DNA of 64,000 nucleotides from Cohnella zeiphila (GCF_014212055.1 NZ_JACJVO010000001.1:67406-131405), one strand, 5' to 3'. Counted from the stretch's first letter, positions 46,420 through 56,109 are shown. Notes: generated from the sequence alone by a model not told the origin. Made by a program: numbers and translations.

Positions 46420-47757
46420 GACAGTGACCCTTTTCCGCTAGCGGTGGACTTGGTCTTAATCGTCTTATTGGTGTTTCTGAACGGCTTTTTCGTCTCGATT
46501 GAATTCGCCATGGTCAAAGTGCGCGGAACGCGCATCGACACGCTCGTGCAGGAAGGGAACAAGCGGGCCCGGTTCGCTTCGCACTTGACCGGACATCTCG
46601 ACGCCTATCTTTCGGCCTGCCAGCTCGGCATCACGCTCGCCTCGCTCGGACTCGGCTGGATCGGCGAACCGGCGATCGCCAGGGCGATCGAGCCGCTGTT
46701 CCACTCGCTCGGCCTTTCGGCCGGCTGGGTTCACCCGGTCAGCTTCGTGATCGGCTTCACCCTGATTACGATCATTCATATCGTGCTCGGGGAGCTCGCT
46801 CCGAAGACGCTGGCGATCCGGCAAGCCGAGACGGTTACGCTGTGGGCGGCCATGCCGCTCATCGCATTCCGCAAGGTCATGAGCCCGTTTATTTGGCTCT
46901 TGAACGGAATGGCGAACGGCTTGCTGAAGGTGGCGGGCATCGAGCCTGCGGACGAGATCTCGTCGGCCCATACGGAAGACGAGATTCGGATTCTGATGAA
47001 AGAGAGCCACAAAAGCGGACTCATCGATAACACGGAACTGACGCTCGTGGACAACATCTTCGACTTTGCCGACACGAACGCGCGCGAGATTATGATTCCG
47101 CGGACGGAGATGAGCTGCCTTTACGCCAACCAGTCGTTCGCGGCGAACAAGGAGATCGCGCTCGGCGGCATGCATACCCGTTATCCGGTATGCGAGACCG
47201 ACAAGGACAACATTATCGGCTTCGTCCATATCCGGGATATTCTCAAAGCGACGGACGATTCCGTCCAGGACATCCGCAAGCTGATCCGGCCGATCACGAC
47301 GGTGCCGGAGAGCATGCCGATCAGCTCTCTGCTGAAGCTGATGCAGAAGAACAAATCGCAGATCGCGATTCTGATCGACGAGTATGGCGGCACGTCCGGT
47401 CTCGTGACGCTTGAGGATATCATGGAGGAGATCGTCGGCGAGATTCAGGACGAATTCGACGAAGAGCGTCCCGATCTGGAGAAGAAGGACGACGATACGT
47501 ACTCCATCAACGGTCTGATGCTGATCGAGGAAGTGAACAGCTTCTTCGGCCTCGACATTTCGACGGAAGATTACGACACGATCGGCGGCTGGATGTACTC
47601 GCAGATCGAGATCCCGCCGAAGCGGGCCCAGGCGGTCGAGATCGAGGATGGATTCCGCTTCGTGATCGAGGAGACCGACCATCTCCGAATCTCCCGCATT
47701 CAGGTCATCCGCGAGGAGAACAAGACGTGGGAAGAGCCTCAGGCGGAGACCGGCTGA
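46417..47757 (+). CDS. CNNM/CorC (HlyC) family membrane protein
   Basis: The protein has an N-terminal DUF21/CNNM membrane domain (FVSIEFAMVKVRGTRID; GEPAIARAIEP), then a CBS pair with MIPRTEMSCLY and TSGLVTLEDIMEEIVGEI, and a C-terminal CorC_HlyC domain. Members are Mg/Co transport or extrusion proteins, formerly annotated as hemolysins. At 446 residues it is full length. The only in-frame start after an upstream stop is TTG 46417, reached through a structured linker from a perfect Shine-Dalgarno. An exceptionally strong terminator follows. Confidence 0.88.
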   Translation: MDSDPFPLAVDLVLIVLLVFLNGFFVSIEFAMVKVRGTRIDTLVQEGNKRARFASHLTGHLDAYLSACQLGITLASLGLGWIGEPAIARAIEPLFHSLGLSAGWVHPVSFVIGFTLITIIHIVLGELAPKTLAIRQAETVTLWAAMPLIAFRKVMSPFIWLLNGMANGLLKVAGIEPADEISSAHTEDEIRILMKESHKSGLIDNTELTLVDNIFDFADTNAREIMIPRTEMSCLYANQSFAANKEIALGGMHTRYPVCETDKDNIIGFVHIRDILKATDDSVQDIRKLIRPITTVPESMPISSLLKLMQKNKSQIAILIDEYGGTSGLVTLEDIMEEIVGEIQDEFDEERPDLEKKDDDTYSINGLMLIEEVNSFFGLDISTEDYDTIGGWMYSQIEIPPKRAQAVEIEDGFRFVIEETDHLRISRIQVIREENKTWEEPQAETG

Positions 47758-47821
47758 GAGTCAGAATCATAAGAAGTCGCCAAGAAACGCCTTCTTTTGC
47801 ATAAGGTCGAAAGAAATCGGA

Positions 47822-47869
47822 GGGTGTCCCAAAAGGTTATGAAAATGACCTTTTGGGACACCCTTTTTT
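47822..47869 (+). terminator. strong terminator after the CNNM/CorC gene
   Basis: Perfect 16-bp stem (GGGTGTCCCAAAAGGT and complement), 10-base loop, six T residues. Its CCCAAAAG/CTTTTGGG core resembles the palindromic repeats at 8957 and 57631. Confidence 0.95.
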
Positions 47870-47876
47870 GCTCTGC

Positions 47877-48086
47877 CTATTTGCCTTTTCTTCGAAATCC
47901 CCTTCCCTCAGGCCCGGCCGCAACCTGGGCGTGCTTACTTAGATAGGGACGTTTCTGCAATAGGCGGATGTTCAAGCGAGCGGCGGGGCAGCCGGCGTGC
48001 GAGACATGGAGACGGGTGAGGCGATATTCCTGAGCGAAAGGGATTTTGACGGAAAGTGCCGAATGATCGGGGCCGACCACGGCCAC
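47877..48086 (-). CDS. doubtful 69-codon ORF downstream of the MFS gene
   Basis: A GTG start ten bases after the MFS stop opens a basic 69-residue frame with no recognisable domain (it contains RLTRLHVSHAGCPAARLN). AAAGGGG lies 13 bases before the start. The rest of the 339-base gap between the CNNM/CorC gene and the MFS gene holds only the terminator. It may be non-coding or a degraded fragment. Confidence 0.25.
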   Translation of the reverse strand: MAVVGPDHSALSVKIPFAQEYRLTRLHVSHAGCPAARLNIRLLQKRPYLSKHAQVAAGPEGRGFRRKGK

Positions 48087-48096
48087 CGCGACAGGG

Positions 48097-49257
48097 TCAA
48101 CCCCTTTGGCGCCGAAAGTGAGCGGCGAGGAAGCCGACTGCCGCGGCCAGCGCGAACGCCGAGCCGATGCGGTATACGACGCTCAGGCCGAACGCGTCGT
48201 AAAGCGCGCCGCCGGCCGTACCGGCGATCAGTCCCGCGAGCCCGGTCCACACCATGCCGAACAGCGCCTGGCCGGAGGAGCGGAATTCGTCGGGAACGAT
48301 CGCTTGCAGGTAGCGCAGCGCCGTAATGTAGTAGATGGCGAACGTGACGCAGTGCATGAGCTGGAGCAGCACGAAGGCGACCGGCTCGCTGGCGATGCTG
48401 AGCAGGAACAGCCGGATCATGTACATGATGCTGGCGACGGCCAGCAAGGGCAGCTCTCGAAAGCGGTGGCCGTACTTGGCGAGCAGGAAAAACATCGGAA
48501 TTTCGCTCACCGACGAAGCGAGCGAGGCGGCGCCGATCATCGAGCTGCTTGCGCCATGTTCGCGCATGGCGATGGCGAGGAAGCTTTCGTTCATCCGGTG
48601 GGCCACCGATACGAGTATCACGAGGCCAAAGAAGTAGACGGTTTCCTTCCGCTTCAGAATCGACCATAACCCGCCCAGTTCGAACTTTCTCATCGTGGCT
48701 TGGAAATTGCCGAGCGCCAGCGACAGGACAAGAGACCCCGCGACGGTCAGGAGCGCGAGGATCATCGTCCAATCCGAACCGGTCGCTTTGAGGAGGAAGC
48801 CGAACCCCAGCGCGCCCACGGCGTACCCGAGCGAGCCGAACATCCGGATCGAAGGGAACGAGCGTTTCATCCGGTCGGCGGCGAGCAGCGAGACGCTGTC
48901 CATCATCGAATTGACGGGAGTTTGGAAAAAGTAGAATACGCCCATGAACAACGCGATCGCGGTAAACTGCCGCTGGGGCAGCAAGAGGCCGAGCGCGATC
49001 AATTGGCCGAGGAAAATCATCGTCAGCACGCGGTTTAGCGCTTTGGTCTTGTCGGCGGCGTAGCCGGCCAGAAGGTTGGAGAAGATGGACAGCATCGGAC
49101 CGATGGAGTAAACCGCGCCGATCTGCAGCTTCGTAAATCCGATATCGTCGAAGTAAAGCGGGAAAAAGGTGACGACGAGCACCATCGTGGAATAATTCAT
49201 GAAATGGAGGCTGCGGAGCACTCCGAGCTGAGCCGGATTCGACTGCCATTTTCCCAT
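48097..49257 (-). CDS. MFS transporter (MFS_1_like / PPP-type)
   Basis: The 386-residue protein has twelve hydrophobic helices. Features of the MFS_1-like group include FFPLYFDDIGFTKLQIGAVY in the first helix-loop, PSIRMFGSLGYAVGALGFG and the C-terminal RSSGQALFGMVWTGLAG. The substrate is unknown; relatives carry phenylpropionate, nucleosides or sugars. AGGAGAA precedes the ATG, and an extended -10 element (TGCTATAAT) lies about 50 bases upstream. It is divergent from the next gene. Confidence 0.88.
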   Translation of the reverse strand: MGKWQSNPAQLGVLRSLHFMNYSTMVLVVTFFPLYFDDIGFTKLQIGAVYSIGPMLSIFSNLLAGYAADKTKALNRVLTMIFLGQLIALGLLLPQRQFTAIALFMGVFYFFQTPVNSMMDSVSLLAADRMKRSFPSIRMFGSLGYAVGALGFGFLLKATGSDWTMILALLTVAGSLVLSLALGNFQATMRKFELGGLWSILKRKETVYFFGLVILVSVAHRMNESFLAIAMREHGASSSMIGAASLASSVSEIPMFFLLAKYGHRFRELPLLAVASIMYMIRLFLLSIASEPVAFVLLQLMHCVTFAIYYITALRYLQAIVPDEFRSSGQALFGMVWTGLAGLIAGTAGGALYDAFGLSVVYRIGSAFALAAAVGFLAAHFRRQRG

Positions 49258-49309
49258 ATGCGCGTTTCTCCTGTTCGTAAGTCCCTAAGCCCGTTAGGCA
49301 TACCCGAGT

Positions 49310-49318
49310 ATTATAGCA
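49310..49318 (-). promoter_or_regulatory. extended -10 promoter of the MFS gene
   Basis: Minus strand TGCTATAAT, 53 bases before the ATG, without a clear -35. Confidence 0.5.
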
Positions 49319-49417
49319 GGTTCGGCGGGCTTCGGGGCCGTTTTCAACACTTTTTCACTGGATTTAGCTTAGTTGAAATGATAAATTAGAGAATGATGTA
49401 TGAAGCAGGGGCTGAAC

Positions 49418-49768
49418 ATGGGAGAATGGAGTAACAAGCGGAACTGGGCGGAACGCCAGTTTGCGACGGATGCCCGTCTGGGGATCGCCCTTCCCCGGTT
49501 TACGCTGCCATGGGAGGCGATGTCTCCGGAGGAGCAGGCTGCCGTCCTGGAGCGATGGGAGACGATCCGCGGCCGGATTCCGGACCGGGTGATCGGCTTC
49601 GAGGCGGAAATCCGCCGATTGCAGGACGGGTTGTTCGAGGAGGAGAGCTTCGAACGGTCCTGCCGCCTGAATTCGGAGATCGCCGAGCTGGCGAGCCGAA
49701 TCAACGACCTTAACATCTGGTATCGTACCGAACAAGATTTCGAAGAAGAGACTCGGAGGCATGCCTAG
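49418..49768 (+). CDS. conserved-type hypothetical protein (116 aa)
   Basis: A soluble, acidic, mostly helical protein with a coiled-coil-like central part (EAEIRRLQDGLFEEESFERSC) and tryptophans at the N-terminus. I recognise no family. ATG 49418 lies about seven bases after AGGGGC; another ATG six codons upstream has a weaker site. It is 29 bases before the terpene-synthase gene and probably co-transcribed with it. Confidence 0.7.
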   Translation: MGEWSNKRNWAERQFATDARLGIALPRFTLPWEAMSPEEQAAVLERWETIRGRIPDRVIGFEAEIRRLQDGLFEEESFERSCRLNSEIAELASRINDLNIWYRTEQDFEEETRRHA

Positions 49769-49797
49769 AGCTCTCAAGCGTTGCTGGAGGTACCGTT

Positions 49798-50877
49798 TTG
49801 ACAGAAGATCGTTTGCTGGCCGGCCGTTCTCCTCGCGGACCGGTCGCCTTGATGGTTCGCGTGTACAAATACATCCTGCCCGATGTGAAGACGGAACTCG
49901 GCGCTTGGCGCCGCCGGGCGGAAGCGATTCCCGACCCCGAGCTGAGGAGGCAGGCGCTGGACAGCATGACGGCCAAGGAGTTCCATTGCCAGGGCGGCGC
50001 GGTTTATGCGGCCGCCAATTTGGAGAGCCGCCGGGTGCTGATTCCGTTCATCGTCGCTCTGCAGACGATCAGCGACTACCTGGACAATTTGTGCGATCGC
50101 AGCACTTCCCTCGACCCGGACGATTTCCGTCTGCTTCATCGCAGCATGCTCGATGCCGTCACGCCCGGAGCGTCTCTATGCAACTATTACGCGCTCAGGA
50201 ACGAGCAGGATGACGGCGGTTATTTGCACGCGCTCGTTCGACGCTGCCAATCGTGCGCCGAAGCGCTGCCCTCGTACGGGCAAGTTAAGGAAGGCGTTCG
50301 GCGCCTCGTCTCTTTGTATGGGGATTTGCAAGTGTACAAGCATATCGCGCGGGACCAGCGCGAGCCGAAGCTGCTCGCCTGGTGGGAACGTCATTCCGCC
50401 GACTATCCCGAGCTCAAATGGAACGAATTCGCGGCCGCCACCGGTTCGACGCTCGGCATGTTCATGCTGTTTGTGGCGGCTAGCGACGAGACGCTTCGGC
50501 CCGAAGAGGGCGAAGCGATCATGCGAAGCTATTTTCCCGCGATCAACGGCCTGCACATTCTGCTCGATTATCTGATCGACCAGGCGGAGGACGAAGTGGG
50601 CGGAGACTTGAACTTCTGCAGCTATTACGACAGCCAGGAAGAGCTGGAAGAGAGATTGCAGAGAATGGTGCGCTCGGCTCGGAAATCGGCCGACGAGCTG
50701 CCGTTTTCCCGCTTTCACCGCATGATCGTCGAAGGGCTGGTCGCGCTTTACCTGTCGGATCCCAAAGTCAGGGGGCAGCAGAACGTGCGCAGGGCGGCCC
50801 GGCTGCTGATGAAGGGAAGTCCTTGGACGAGGGTGTTCTTCTGGTTTAACAGCCATTTCATACGCAAAGCGATGTAA
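49798..50877 (+). CDS. ytpB: DUF2600 tetraprenyl-beta-curcumene synthase-like terpene cyclase
   Basis: YtpB-type enzymes cyclise long-chain (C35) prenyl diphosphates into sesquarterpenes. The 359-residue protein is entirely helical and has the Asp-rich motif TISDYLDNLCDR (D93, D97?-like positions with N97, D100), the EFHCQGGAVYA segment, LHILLDYLIDQAEDE, and NFCSYYDS. It starts with TTG about six bases after TGGAGG. No prenyl transferase or SqhC-like cyclase lies in the window. Product chain length is inferred from the family only. Confidence 0.85.
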   Translation: MTEDRLLAGRSPRGPVALMVRVYKYILPDVKTELGAWRRRAEAIPDPELRRQALDSMTAKEFHCQGGAVYAAANLESRRVLIPFIVALQTISDYLDNLCDRSTSLDPDDFRLLHRSMLDAVTPGASLCNYYALRNEQDDGGYLHALVRRCQSCAEALPSYGQVKEGVRRLVSLYGDLQVYKHIARDQREPKLLAWWERHSADYPELKWNEFAAATGSTLGMFMLFVAASDETLRPEEGEAIMRSYFPAINGLHILLDYLIDQAEDEVGGDLNFCSYYDSQEELEERLQRMVRSARKSADELPFSRFHRMIVEGLVALYLSDPKVRGQQNVRRAARLLMKGSPWTRVFFWFNSHFIRKAM

Positions 50878-50935
50878 GGGGCGCGGGCTTTGAAGCCGCT
50901 GGCAGCCGCGCCGAGAATTTGAAGGAGGAACTGGA

Positions 50936-51904
50936 ATGAGCGCAGTAAAAAAGATTGCCGTGCTGACGAGCGGCGGAGACTCGCAAGGAATGAACGCCGC
51001 GGTTCGCGCGGTCGTGCGGAGCGCGCTTTATCGCGGACTGGAAGTGTTCGGAGTGCAACGGGGTTATCAAGGGCTGCTCAACGAAGATTTGCGCCCGATG
51101 GACCTTCGCAGCGTCGGCGATATTATCCAGCGGGGCGGCACGATTCTGCAAACGGCCCGCTGTAAAGAATTTTTGACTCCCGAAGGCCAGGAGCGCGGAG
51201 CCGAGGTGCTGCGCAAAAACGGCATCGACGGCCTCGTCGTCATCGGAGGAGACGGCTCGTACCAGGGAGCCAATAAGCTGAGCAAGCTGGGAATCAAAAC
51301 GATGGGTCTGCCCGGAACGATCGATAACGATATTCCGTTTACCGATTTTACGATCGGGTTCGACACGGCGGTCAGCATCGTGGTGGACGCGATCAACAAG
51401 CTGCGCGACACGATGACTTCGCACGAGCGTTCGTCCGTCGTGGAAGTCATGGGCCGCCATTGCGGCGATATTGCGCTTTATGCGGGCCTGGCGAGCGGCG
51501 CAGAGTCGATTCTCGTGCCGGAAGTGCCGTTCGACATCCGCGAAATCTCGCAGCGCATGAAGGAGAATTTCCAGAACGGCAAGCGCCACAGTATCGTCAT
51601 CGTAGCCGAAGGCGCAGGCAGCGGCGAGAACATCGCCAAGGAGATGACCGAGCATAGCGGCATCGAGCCGCGCGTGACGGTGCTCGGCCATATCCAGCGC
51701 GGCGGCACGCCGACGCACAACGACCGGATTCTGGCCAGCCGTCTGGGCGACTTCGCGGTCCAGAAGCTGACCGAAGGGGATTCCGGCAAAGCTTGCGGCA
51801 TCATCAAAGGCGAGCCGGTGACGACCGATATCGACAAAGTCGTCTCGACGAAAAAAGACTTTGACCTGAATTTATACAATCTGGCCATTCGTCTAGCGCA
51901 GTAA
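50936..51904 (+). CDS. pfkA: ATP-dependent 6-phosphofructokinase
   Basis: PfkA phosphorylates fructose 6-phosphate in glycolysis. The 322-residue protein shows LTSGGDSQGMNAAVRAVVR, the ATP-binding GGDGSYQG, the catalytic GTIDNDI (D130), VEVMGRHCGDIAL and the effector-site region. AAGGAGG precedes the ATG by nine bases. No pyk gene follows, unlike Bacillus subtilis; a strong terminator does. Confidence 0.97.
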   Translation: MSAVKKIAVLTSGGDSQGMNAAVRAVVRSALYRGLEVFGVQRGYQGLLNEDLRPMDLRSVGDIIQRGGTILQTARCKEFLTPEGQERGAEVLRKNGIDGLVVIGGDGSYQGANKLSKLGIKTMGLPGTIDNDIPFTDFTIGFDTAVSIVVDAINKLRDTMTSHERSSVVEVMGRHCGDIALYAGLASGAESILVPEVPFDIREISQRMKENFQNGKRHSIVIVAEGAGSGENIAKEMTEHSGIEPRVTVLGHIQRGGTPTHNDRILASRLGDFAVQKLTEGDSGKACGIIKGEPVTTDIDKVVSTKKDFDLNLYNLAIRLAQ

Positions 51905-51945
51905 TGCGCCGCACTTGTCTCGCGGTTTTCCCTGGAATAAAGAAA

Positions 51946-51983
51946 CTGCGCCGCCGCGTTCGCGCGACCGGCGCAGCTTTTTT
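51946..51983 (+). terminator. terminator after pfkA
   Basis: CTGCGCCG/CGGCGCAG outer stem, CGCG/CGCG inner stem, then six T residues. It separates two convergent genes. Confidence 0.9.
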
Positions 51984-52006
51984 GTTGGGGATCAGCGCTT
52001 TCGCAA

Positions 52007-53191
52007 CTAATAATGGGCTTCCGGCGTGTACTTGTTCCCGGCGTTCCACAGCAGGAATTCGTTCACGCCGGATTCCTTCAGCGCCTTGATCTGGGCGTCC
52101 ACTTCGGCGGCTCCGTACGGAATATAATGGCTTTTGCCGAGCCAGCTGGCGGTAAAATCCTGGATCCACGGGCGGATGATCGGCTGCTTGCCGCCGAGCG
52201 GATCGAGCTTTTTGCGGGTGTCGGCCATTGCCCCTTTGATCGTCGCGTACGGTGCCTTGTCCGGATCTTTCTGACCGAACCAGCCGGCGCCGTAATGGCT
52301 CGGATAGATCATCGGGCTGATGACGTTGACGCCGTTCGAGATCTTGACGAAGTCCTGGCCGATTCCTTCGGCGGCCGGAACGGAGGCGGCATAGCCGAAG
52401 ATGTCGACCGACACCCGCACCCCGAGCGGCGCGAGCCGCTGCTTGGCGTACTTGACGAAATCGGATACGATGTCGACCCTGCTCTCGTCCGTCTTCGTAA
52501 ATTTCAAGCTGTCGGCTTTTTTCTCGAATCCTTCCGGGAACCGGACGTAATCGAACTGGATCTCCTTGAAGCCGAGCCGGGCCGCCTCCTTGGCAATAGC
52601 GACGTTGTAATCCCATACTTCCTTGCGGTAAGGGTTGACGAAGCTGTCCCCATTGCCGTTCTGCCATACGGCGCCGCTGCCGGTGACGTACGACAGCTCC
52701 GGATGATTCTTGGCCAGCACGGTATCCTTGAACACGACGATCCGGGCGATCGGATAGATCTGATGCGCTTTCAACGTGTTCAGCAGCTTGCCGATGTCGG
52801 GAATGAACGATTTGGGAGTTCCCATCTTCGTCAGTTCCGGATTGTCCGTCTTGTACGTGATGTACCCGTTGTCGTCCTTGATGTCGATGACCATGGCGTT
52901 CAGGCCGGTCTTGTCCACCAGGCCGAGCAGAGAGGACAGGCGCGAACCGCCGGCGCTGTATGCCGTTACGTAAATTCCTTTGACCTTGGGTGCGTCCGGC
53001 TGCGGATCGCCCGGGTCGCCGGACTCCGCAGGGCTAGCTGCGCCGCCGGATTGCCCCTTCTGCGAAGCCTGCAAGGCGGCATGCCAGACATTGCCGAGCA
53101 GCGAGGACTTGGCCTGGTCATGCCCGACTTGCCCGGCTTGCCCGGCTACTGCGGCGTGAAGCAGCCAAAACAATGTCAAAAAAACGTTCAC
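52007..53191 (-). CDS. secreted DUF4015 putative glycoside hydrolase
   Basis: A short signal peptide (about 1-18) and a Ser/Gly/Pro-rich linker precede a TIM-barrel domain of the DUF4015 family. Visible segments are VKGIYVTAYSAGG, AMVIDIKDDNGYITY, KEIQFDYVRFPEG (Asp on the strand-4 position), RVSVDIFGYAAS, ISPMIYPSHYG and FLLWNAGN. The family is related to amylase-like barrels; no substrate is known. GTG 53191 follows GGAGAGGG and starts the signal peptide directly. The frame is open ten codons further. Confidence 0.85.
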   Translation of the reverse strand: MNVFLTLFWLLHAAVAGQAGQVGHDQAKSSLLGNVWHAALQASQKGQSGGAASPAESGDPGDPQPDAPKVKGIYVTAYSAGGSRLSSLLGLVDKTGLNAMVIDIKDDNGYITYKTDNPELTKMGTPKSFIPDIGKLLNTLKAHQIYPIARIVVFKDTVLAKNHPELSYVTGSGAVWQNGNGDSFVNPYRKEVWDYNVAIAKEAARLGFKEIQFDYVRFPEGFEKKADSLKFTKTDESRVDIVSDFVKYAKQRLAPLGVRVSVDIFGYAASVPAAEGIGQDFVKISNGVNVISPMIYPSHYGAGWFGQKDPDKAPYATIKGAMADTRKKLDPLGGKQPIIRPWIQDFTASWLGKSHYIPYGAAEVDAQIKALKESGVNEFLLWNAGNKYTPEAHY

Positions 53192-53304
53192 GATACCCTC
53201 TCCCGAAGCTTTTTCACCCAATTATAAACGGGTTCGGGAAGAGGAGACACAGGTATTTTGGAGGATTTTGCGCGAATTCGGCGAAAAAAGGGGAATTATG
53301 CATC

Positions 53305-54144
53305 TCAGGAAGAACGGCGTCCCCGGAACAGTCCGATAACGTCGACCGTCTGTACGATATTGACGAACGCTTTCGGGTCGAGCCCCCGCACCAGCTTACG
53401 CAGTTCCGCGAGCTCGTAGCGGGTCGTGACGGTCATCAGCATGTCCCTTTCTTCGCGGGTAAAAGCGCCCCGGGTTTTGAGAATTGTCACTCCTCGTGGT
53501 ATGGTAAGAAGGCGGGCAGCCAATTCGTCCGTCCGATTGGTGACAATAAAGGCGGTCACTTTGCGGTGTGGCGTATGAACGGCGTCAATTACTCTTCCCG
53601 TCACGAAGATCGACAGCATAGAATAAAGGGCGGTATCCCAATTGCGGTTGTAGAAAAACAGGGCGATCAGGACGACCGCGTTCAGGATGAAGATCAGGAC
53701 GCCCACGGGCAAGTCGCGGTAGCGGGAAATAATCGAGGCGACGACGTCGAAGCCCCCCGACGAACCGCCGTACCGCAGCGCGACAGCCGTCCCGGCTCCG
53801 ACCAATACGCCGCCGAAGACGGAGGACAGGAGCGGCTCGTCGGTGAGCCGGTTCGCCGGAATCCACTGCATGAAGGCAGAAGTGAAGACGACGCAAGCCA
53901 GGCTGTAAAGGACGAACCGTCTCCCCAGGACGAACATTCCCCAAGCCAGTACGGGGATGTTCAGAATCAGGTACAGCCAGCCGATATTCCAGCCGGTCAC
54001 GTAACCGATCAGGATGGAGACGCCGGACAGACCGCCGCTCAGCAGCCCCTCGGGGATGATGAACAGTTCGAACCCGCCGGCGATACTGGCCGAACAGACG
54101 GCCATCAAGCCCAGATGCAGCAGGATGGTGCTCCGATCACGCAA
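53305..54144 (-). CDS. YitT-family membrane protein (DUF161 + DUF2179)
   Basis: The 279-residue protein has five or six N-terminal helices with the family signatures LLSGGLSGVSIL and GGSSGGFDVVASIIS, and a C-terminal soluble DUF2179 domain (GVTILKTRGAFTREERDMLMTVTTRYELAELRKLV). Its role is unknown. It starts with TTG eight bases after AAGGAGGG. Confidence 0.9.
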   Translation of the reverse strand: MRDRSTILLHLGLMAVCSASIAGGFELFIIPEGLLSGGLSGVSILIGYVTGWNIGWLYLILNIPVLAWGMFVLGRRFVLYSLACVVFTSAFMQWIPANRLTDEPLLSSVFGGVLVGAGTAVALRYGGSSGGFDVVASIISRYRDLPVGVLIFILNAVVLIALFFYNRNWDTALYSMLSIFVTGRVIDAVHTPHRKVTAFIVTNRTDELAARLLTIPRGVTILKTRGAFTREERDMLMTVTTRYELAELRKLVRGLDPKAFVNIVQTVDVIGLFRGRRSS

Positions 54145-54331
54145 GACGGCAGCCCTCCTTATCCGAATTTGGCATTTAGGGTACCCTATGGCGGCGGCCG
54201 TATGTAAGGGAGAGCCTTAATGCGCGGAGGCTAGCCATCGGCTTGCGCGGAACAAGCTGCAAGAGGAACGGTCTCCGGGCGGAATCCGTCCTGGCGGTTG
54301 TGAAAATGACTGGAGTTTCCAATGCGGTTTG

Positions 54332-54340
54332 TGTTATAAT
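54332..54340 (+). promoter_or_regulatory. extended -10 promoter of the helicase gene
   Basis: TGTTATAAT, 67 bases before the start codon; no clear -35. Confidence 0.55.
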
Positions 54341-54406
54341 AGACTGTATATTTTTTTGGGAAGCCGTTTAACCGAAGGCCCAATACAGAAGGAGTTTGAA
54401 AACAAT

Positions 54407-56074
54407 TTGAGCACATTCTCAGAATTCGGTTTGGAGTCCGACGTACTTCAAGCCATTACGGAACTGGGTTACGAAGAGCCCACCCCCATTCAATCCCATG
54501 CGATTCCCGTCGCGATGAGCGGTAAAGATATGATCGGTCAGGCCCAGACAGGAACCGGCAAGACAGCCGCATTCGGCATTCCGCTTATCAGCAAGATTTC
54601 CGTATCCGAAGACCGCATCGTCACTTTGATCATGACGCCGACGCGCGAGCTCGCCATTCAAGTCGCCGAAGAGATCGAGAAGCTCGGACGCTTCAAAGGA
54701 ATCCGATCTCTGCCGATCTACGGCGGTCAAGATATCGGCCGTCAAATTCGCGGCCTCCGCCGCAAGCCGCAGATCATTATCGGAACGCCGGGCAGATTGC
54801 TCGACCACATCAACCGCAAGACGATCCGCCTCGACGACGTTCAGACCGTCGTGCTGGACGAAGCGGACGAAATGCTCGACATGGGCTTCATGGACGATAT
54901 CCAGACGATTCTCGGACTCGTTCCGGAAGAGCGGCAGACGCTGCTGTTCTCGGCGACGATGCCGCCGAACATCCAGCGGCTGGCCCAGCAGTTCCTGAAG
55001 AATCCGGAGCACATCTCCATGATTCCGAAGACGCAAACGACCAATGCCAACATTCAGCAATTCTACATCGAGGTTCAAGAACGGATGAAGTTCGACGGCC
55101 TGTGCCGTCTGCTTGATATGGAGCCGCCGGAACTGGCGATCATCTTCGGCCGGACGAAGCGCCGCGTCGCGGAGCTGTCCGAGGCGCTGATGAAGCGGGG
55201 CTACGCCGCCGACGGTCTGCACGGCGATCTGTCGCAGAACCAGCGCGACGCCGTCATGCGCAAGTTCCGCGACGGCAGCATCGACGTTCTCGTCGCCACC
55301 GACGTGGCCGCCCGCGGTCTCGACATTTCCGGCGTCACCCACGTCATCAATTTCGATCTGCCGCAGGATCCGGAGAGCTACGTGCACCGGATCGGCCGGA
55401 CCGGACGCGCCGGCAAGGAAGGGACGTCCTGGACGTTCGTTACGCCGCGCGAGATCGACCATCTGCACTTCATCGAGAAGGTGACTCGCCACCGCATCTC
55501 GAAGAAGCCGCTGCCGACGATGGCGGAAGCGATGGAAGGCAAGCAGCGCGTGGTGGCCGAACGGATCATCGACGCCGTCGGCAACGAAGACGAGTCCGCC
55601 CAATTCAAATGGGTGGCGGCACAACTGTTGGAGCAGTACGATTCGGTTCAACTGCTGTCCGCGGCTATGAAGCTGCTCACGGGCGACAAGAAGGACGTCG
55701 ACGTCGAGCTGACGCCGGAAGATCCGATTCGCTCGAAGAAGCGCAAGTTCGACGGTCGCGGCGGCAGCGGCGGCTATGGCGGCCGGCGGGGCGGTTACGG
55801 CAGCGGAGGCGGCCAAGGCCGTGGCGGTTACGGCGGCCAAGGACGCAGCGGCAGCTACGGCGGCAGCGGTAGCGGCGGCAGCGGCGGCGGCGGATACCGC
55901 AAGCCTTATCAAGGCGGCTCCAGCCGTCGCGACGACGGCTATCGGGGCGGCGACGGCTACCGCAGCGGCGACGGTTATCGCGGAAGCTCGTCCCGCGGCG
56001 GCTCCGGCCGCGGCGAACGGCGCGACGACTCTCGCGGCACTCGCTCGCACAACGAAGATTACGTCAACATTTAA
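54407..56074 (+). CDS. cshA: DEAD-box RNA helicase with glycine-rich C-terminal tail (CshA-like)
   Basis: The core carries the Q motif (GYEEPTPIQ), motif [39 protein letters not shown], and motif [12 protein letters not shown]. After residue ~440 the tail is about 110 residues of RGG/GYGG/SGG repeats, an RNA-binding low-complexity region. CshA-type helicases act in ribosome assembly and mRNA decay. I start at TTG 54407, twelve bases after AGAAGGAG; the frame continues 26 codons upstream into the promoter. The next gene is 35 bases downstream. Confidence 0.93.
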   Translation: MSTFSEFGLESDVLQAITELGYEEPTPIQSHAIPVAMSGKDMIGQAQTGTGKTAAFGIPLISKISVSEDRIVTLIMTPTRELAIQVAEEIEKLGRFKGIRSLPIYGGQDIGRQIRGLRRKPQIIIGTPGRLLDHINRKTIRLDDVQTVVLDEADEMLDMGFMDDIQTILGLVPEERQTLLFSATMPPNIQRLAQQFLKNPEHISMIPKTQTTNANIQQFYIEVQERMKFDGLCRLLDMEPPELAIIFGRTKRRVAELSEALMKRGYAADGLHGDLSQNQRDAVMRKFRDGSIDVLVATDVAARGLDISGVTHVINFDLPQDPESYVHRIGRTGRAGKEGTSWTFVTPREIDHLHFIEKVTRHRISKKPLPTMAEAMEGKQRVVAERIIDAVGNEDESAQFKWVAAQLLEQYDSVQLLSAAMKLLTGDKKDVDVELTPEDPIRSKKRKFDGRGGSGGYGGRRGGYGSGGGQGRGGYGGQGRSGSYGGSGSGGSGGGGYRKPYQGGSSRRDDGYRGGDGYRSGDGYRGSSSRGGSGRGERRDDSRGTRSHNEDYVNI

Positions 56075-56109
56075 CAGCCACTAACGACGTCACCTAGGAG
56101 GAATCCGTC

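Noticed and set aside
46397..46441. 14-codon leader peptide starting at the TTG in the hairpin loop
   Set aside because: It has the perfect Shine-Dalgarno at 11 bases, but the product shows no codon bias or regulatory codons. I keep it only as an alternative within the structured-linker finding.
54419..56050. 543-codon open frame on the minus strand
   Set aside because: Antisense to the DEAD-box helicase. Its alanine-rich start is the complement of the Gly-rich tail.
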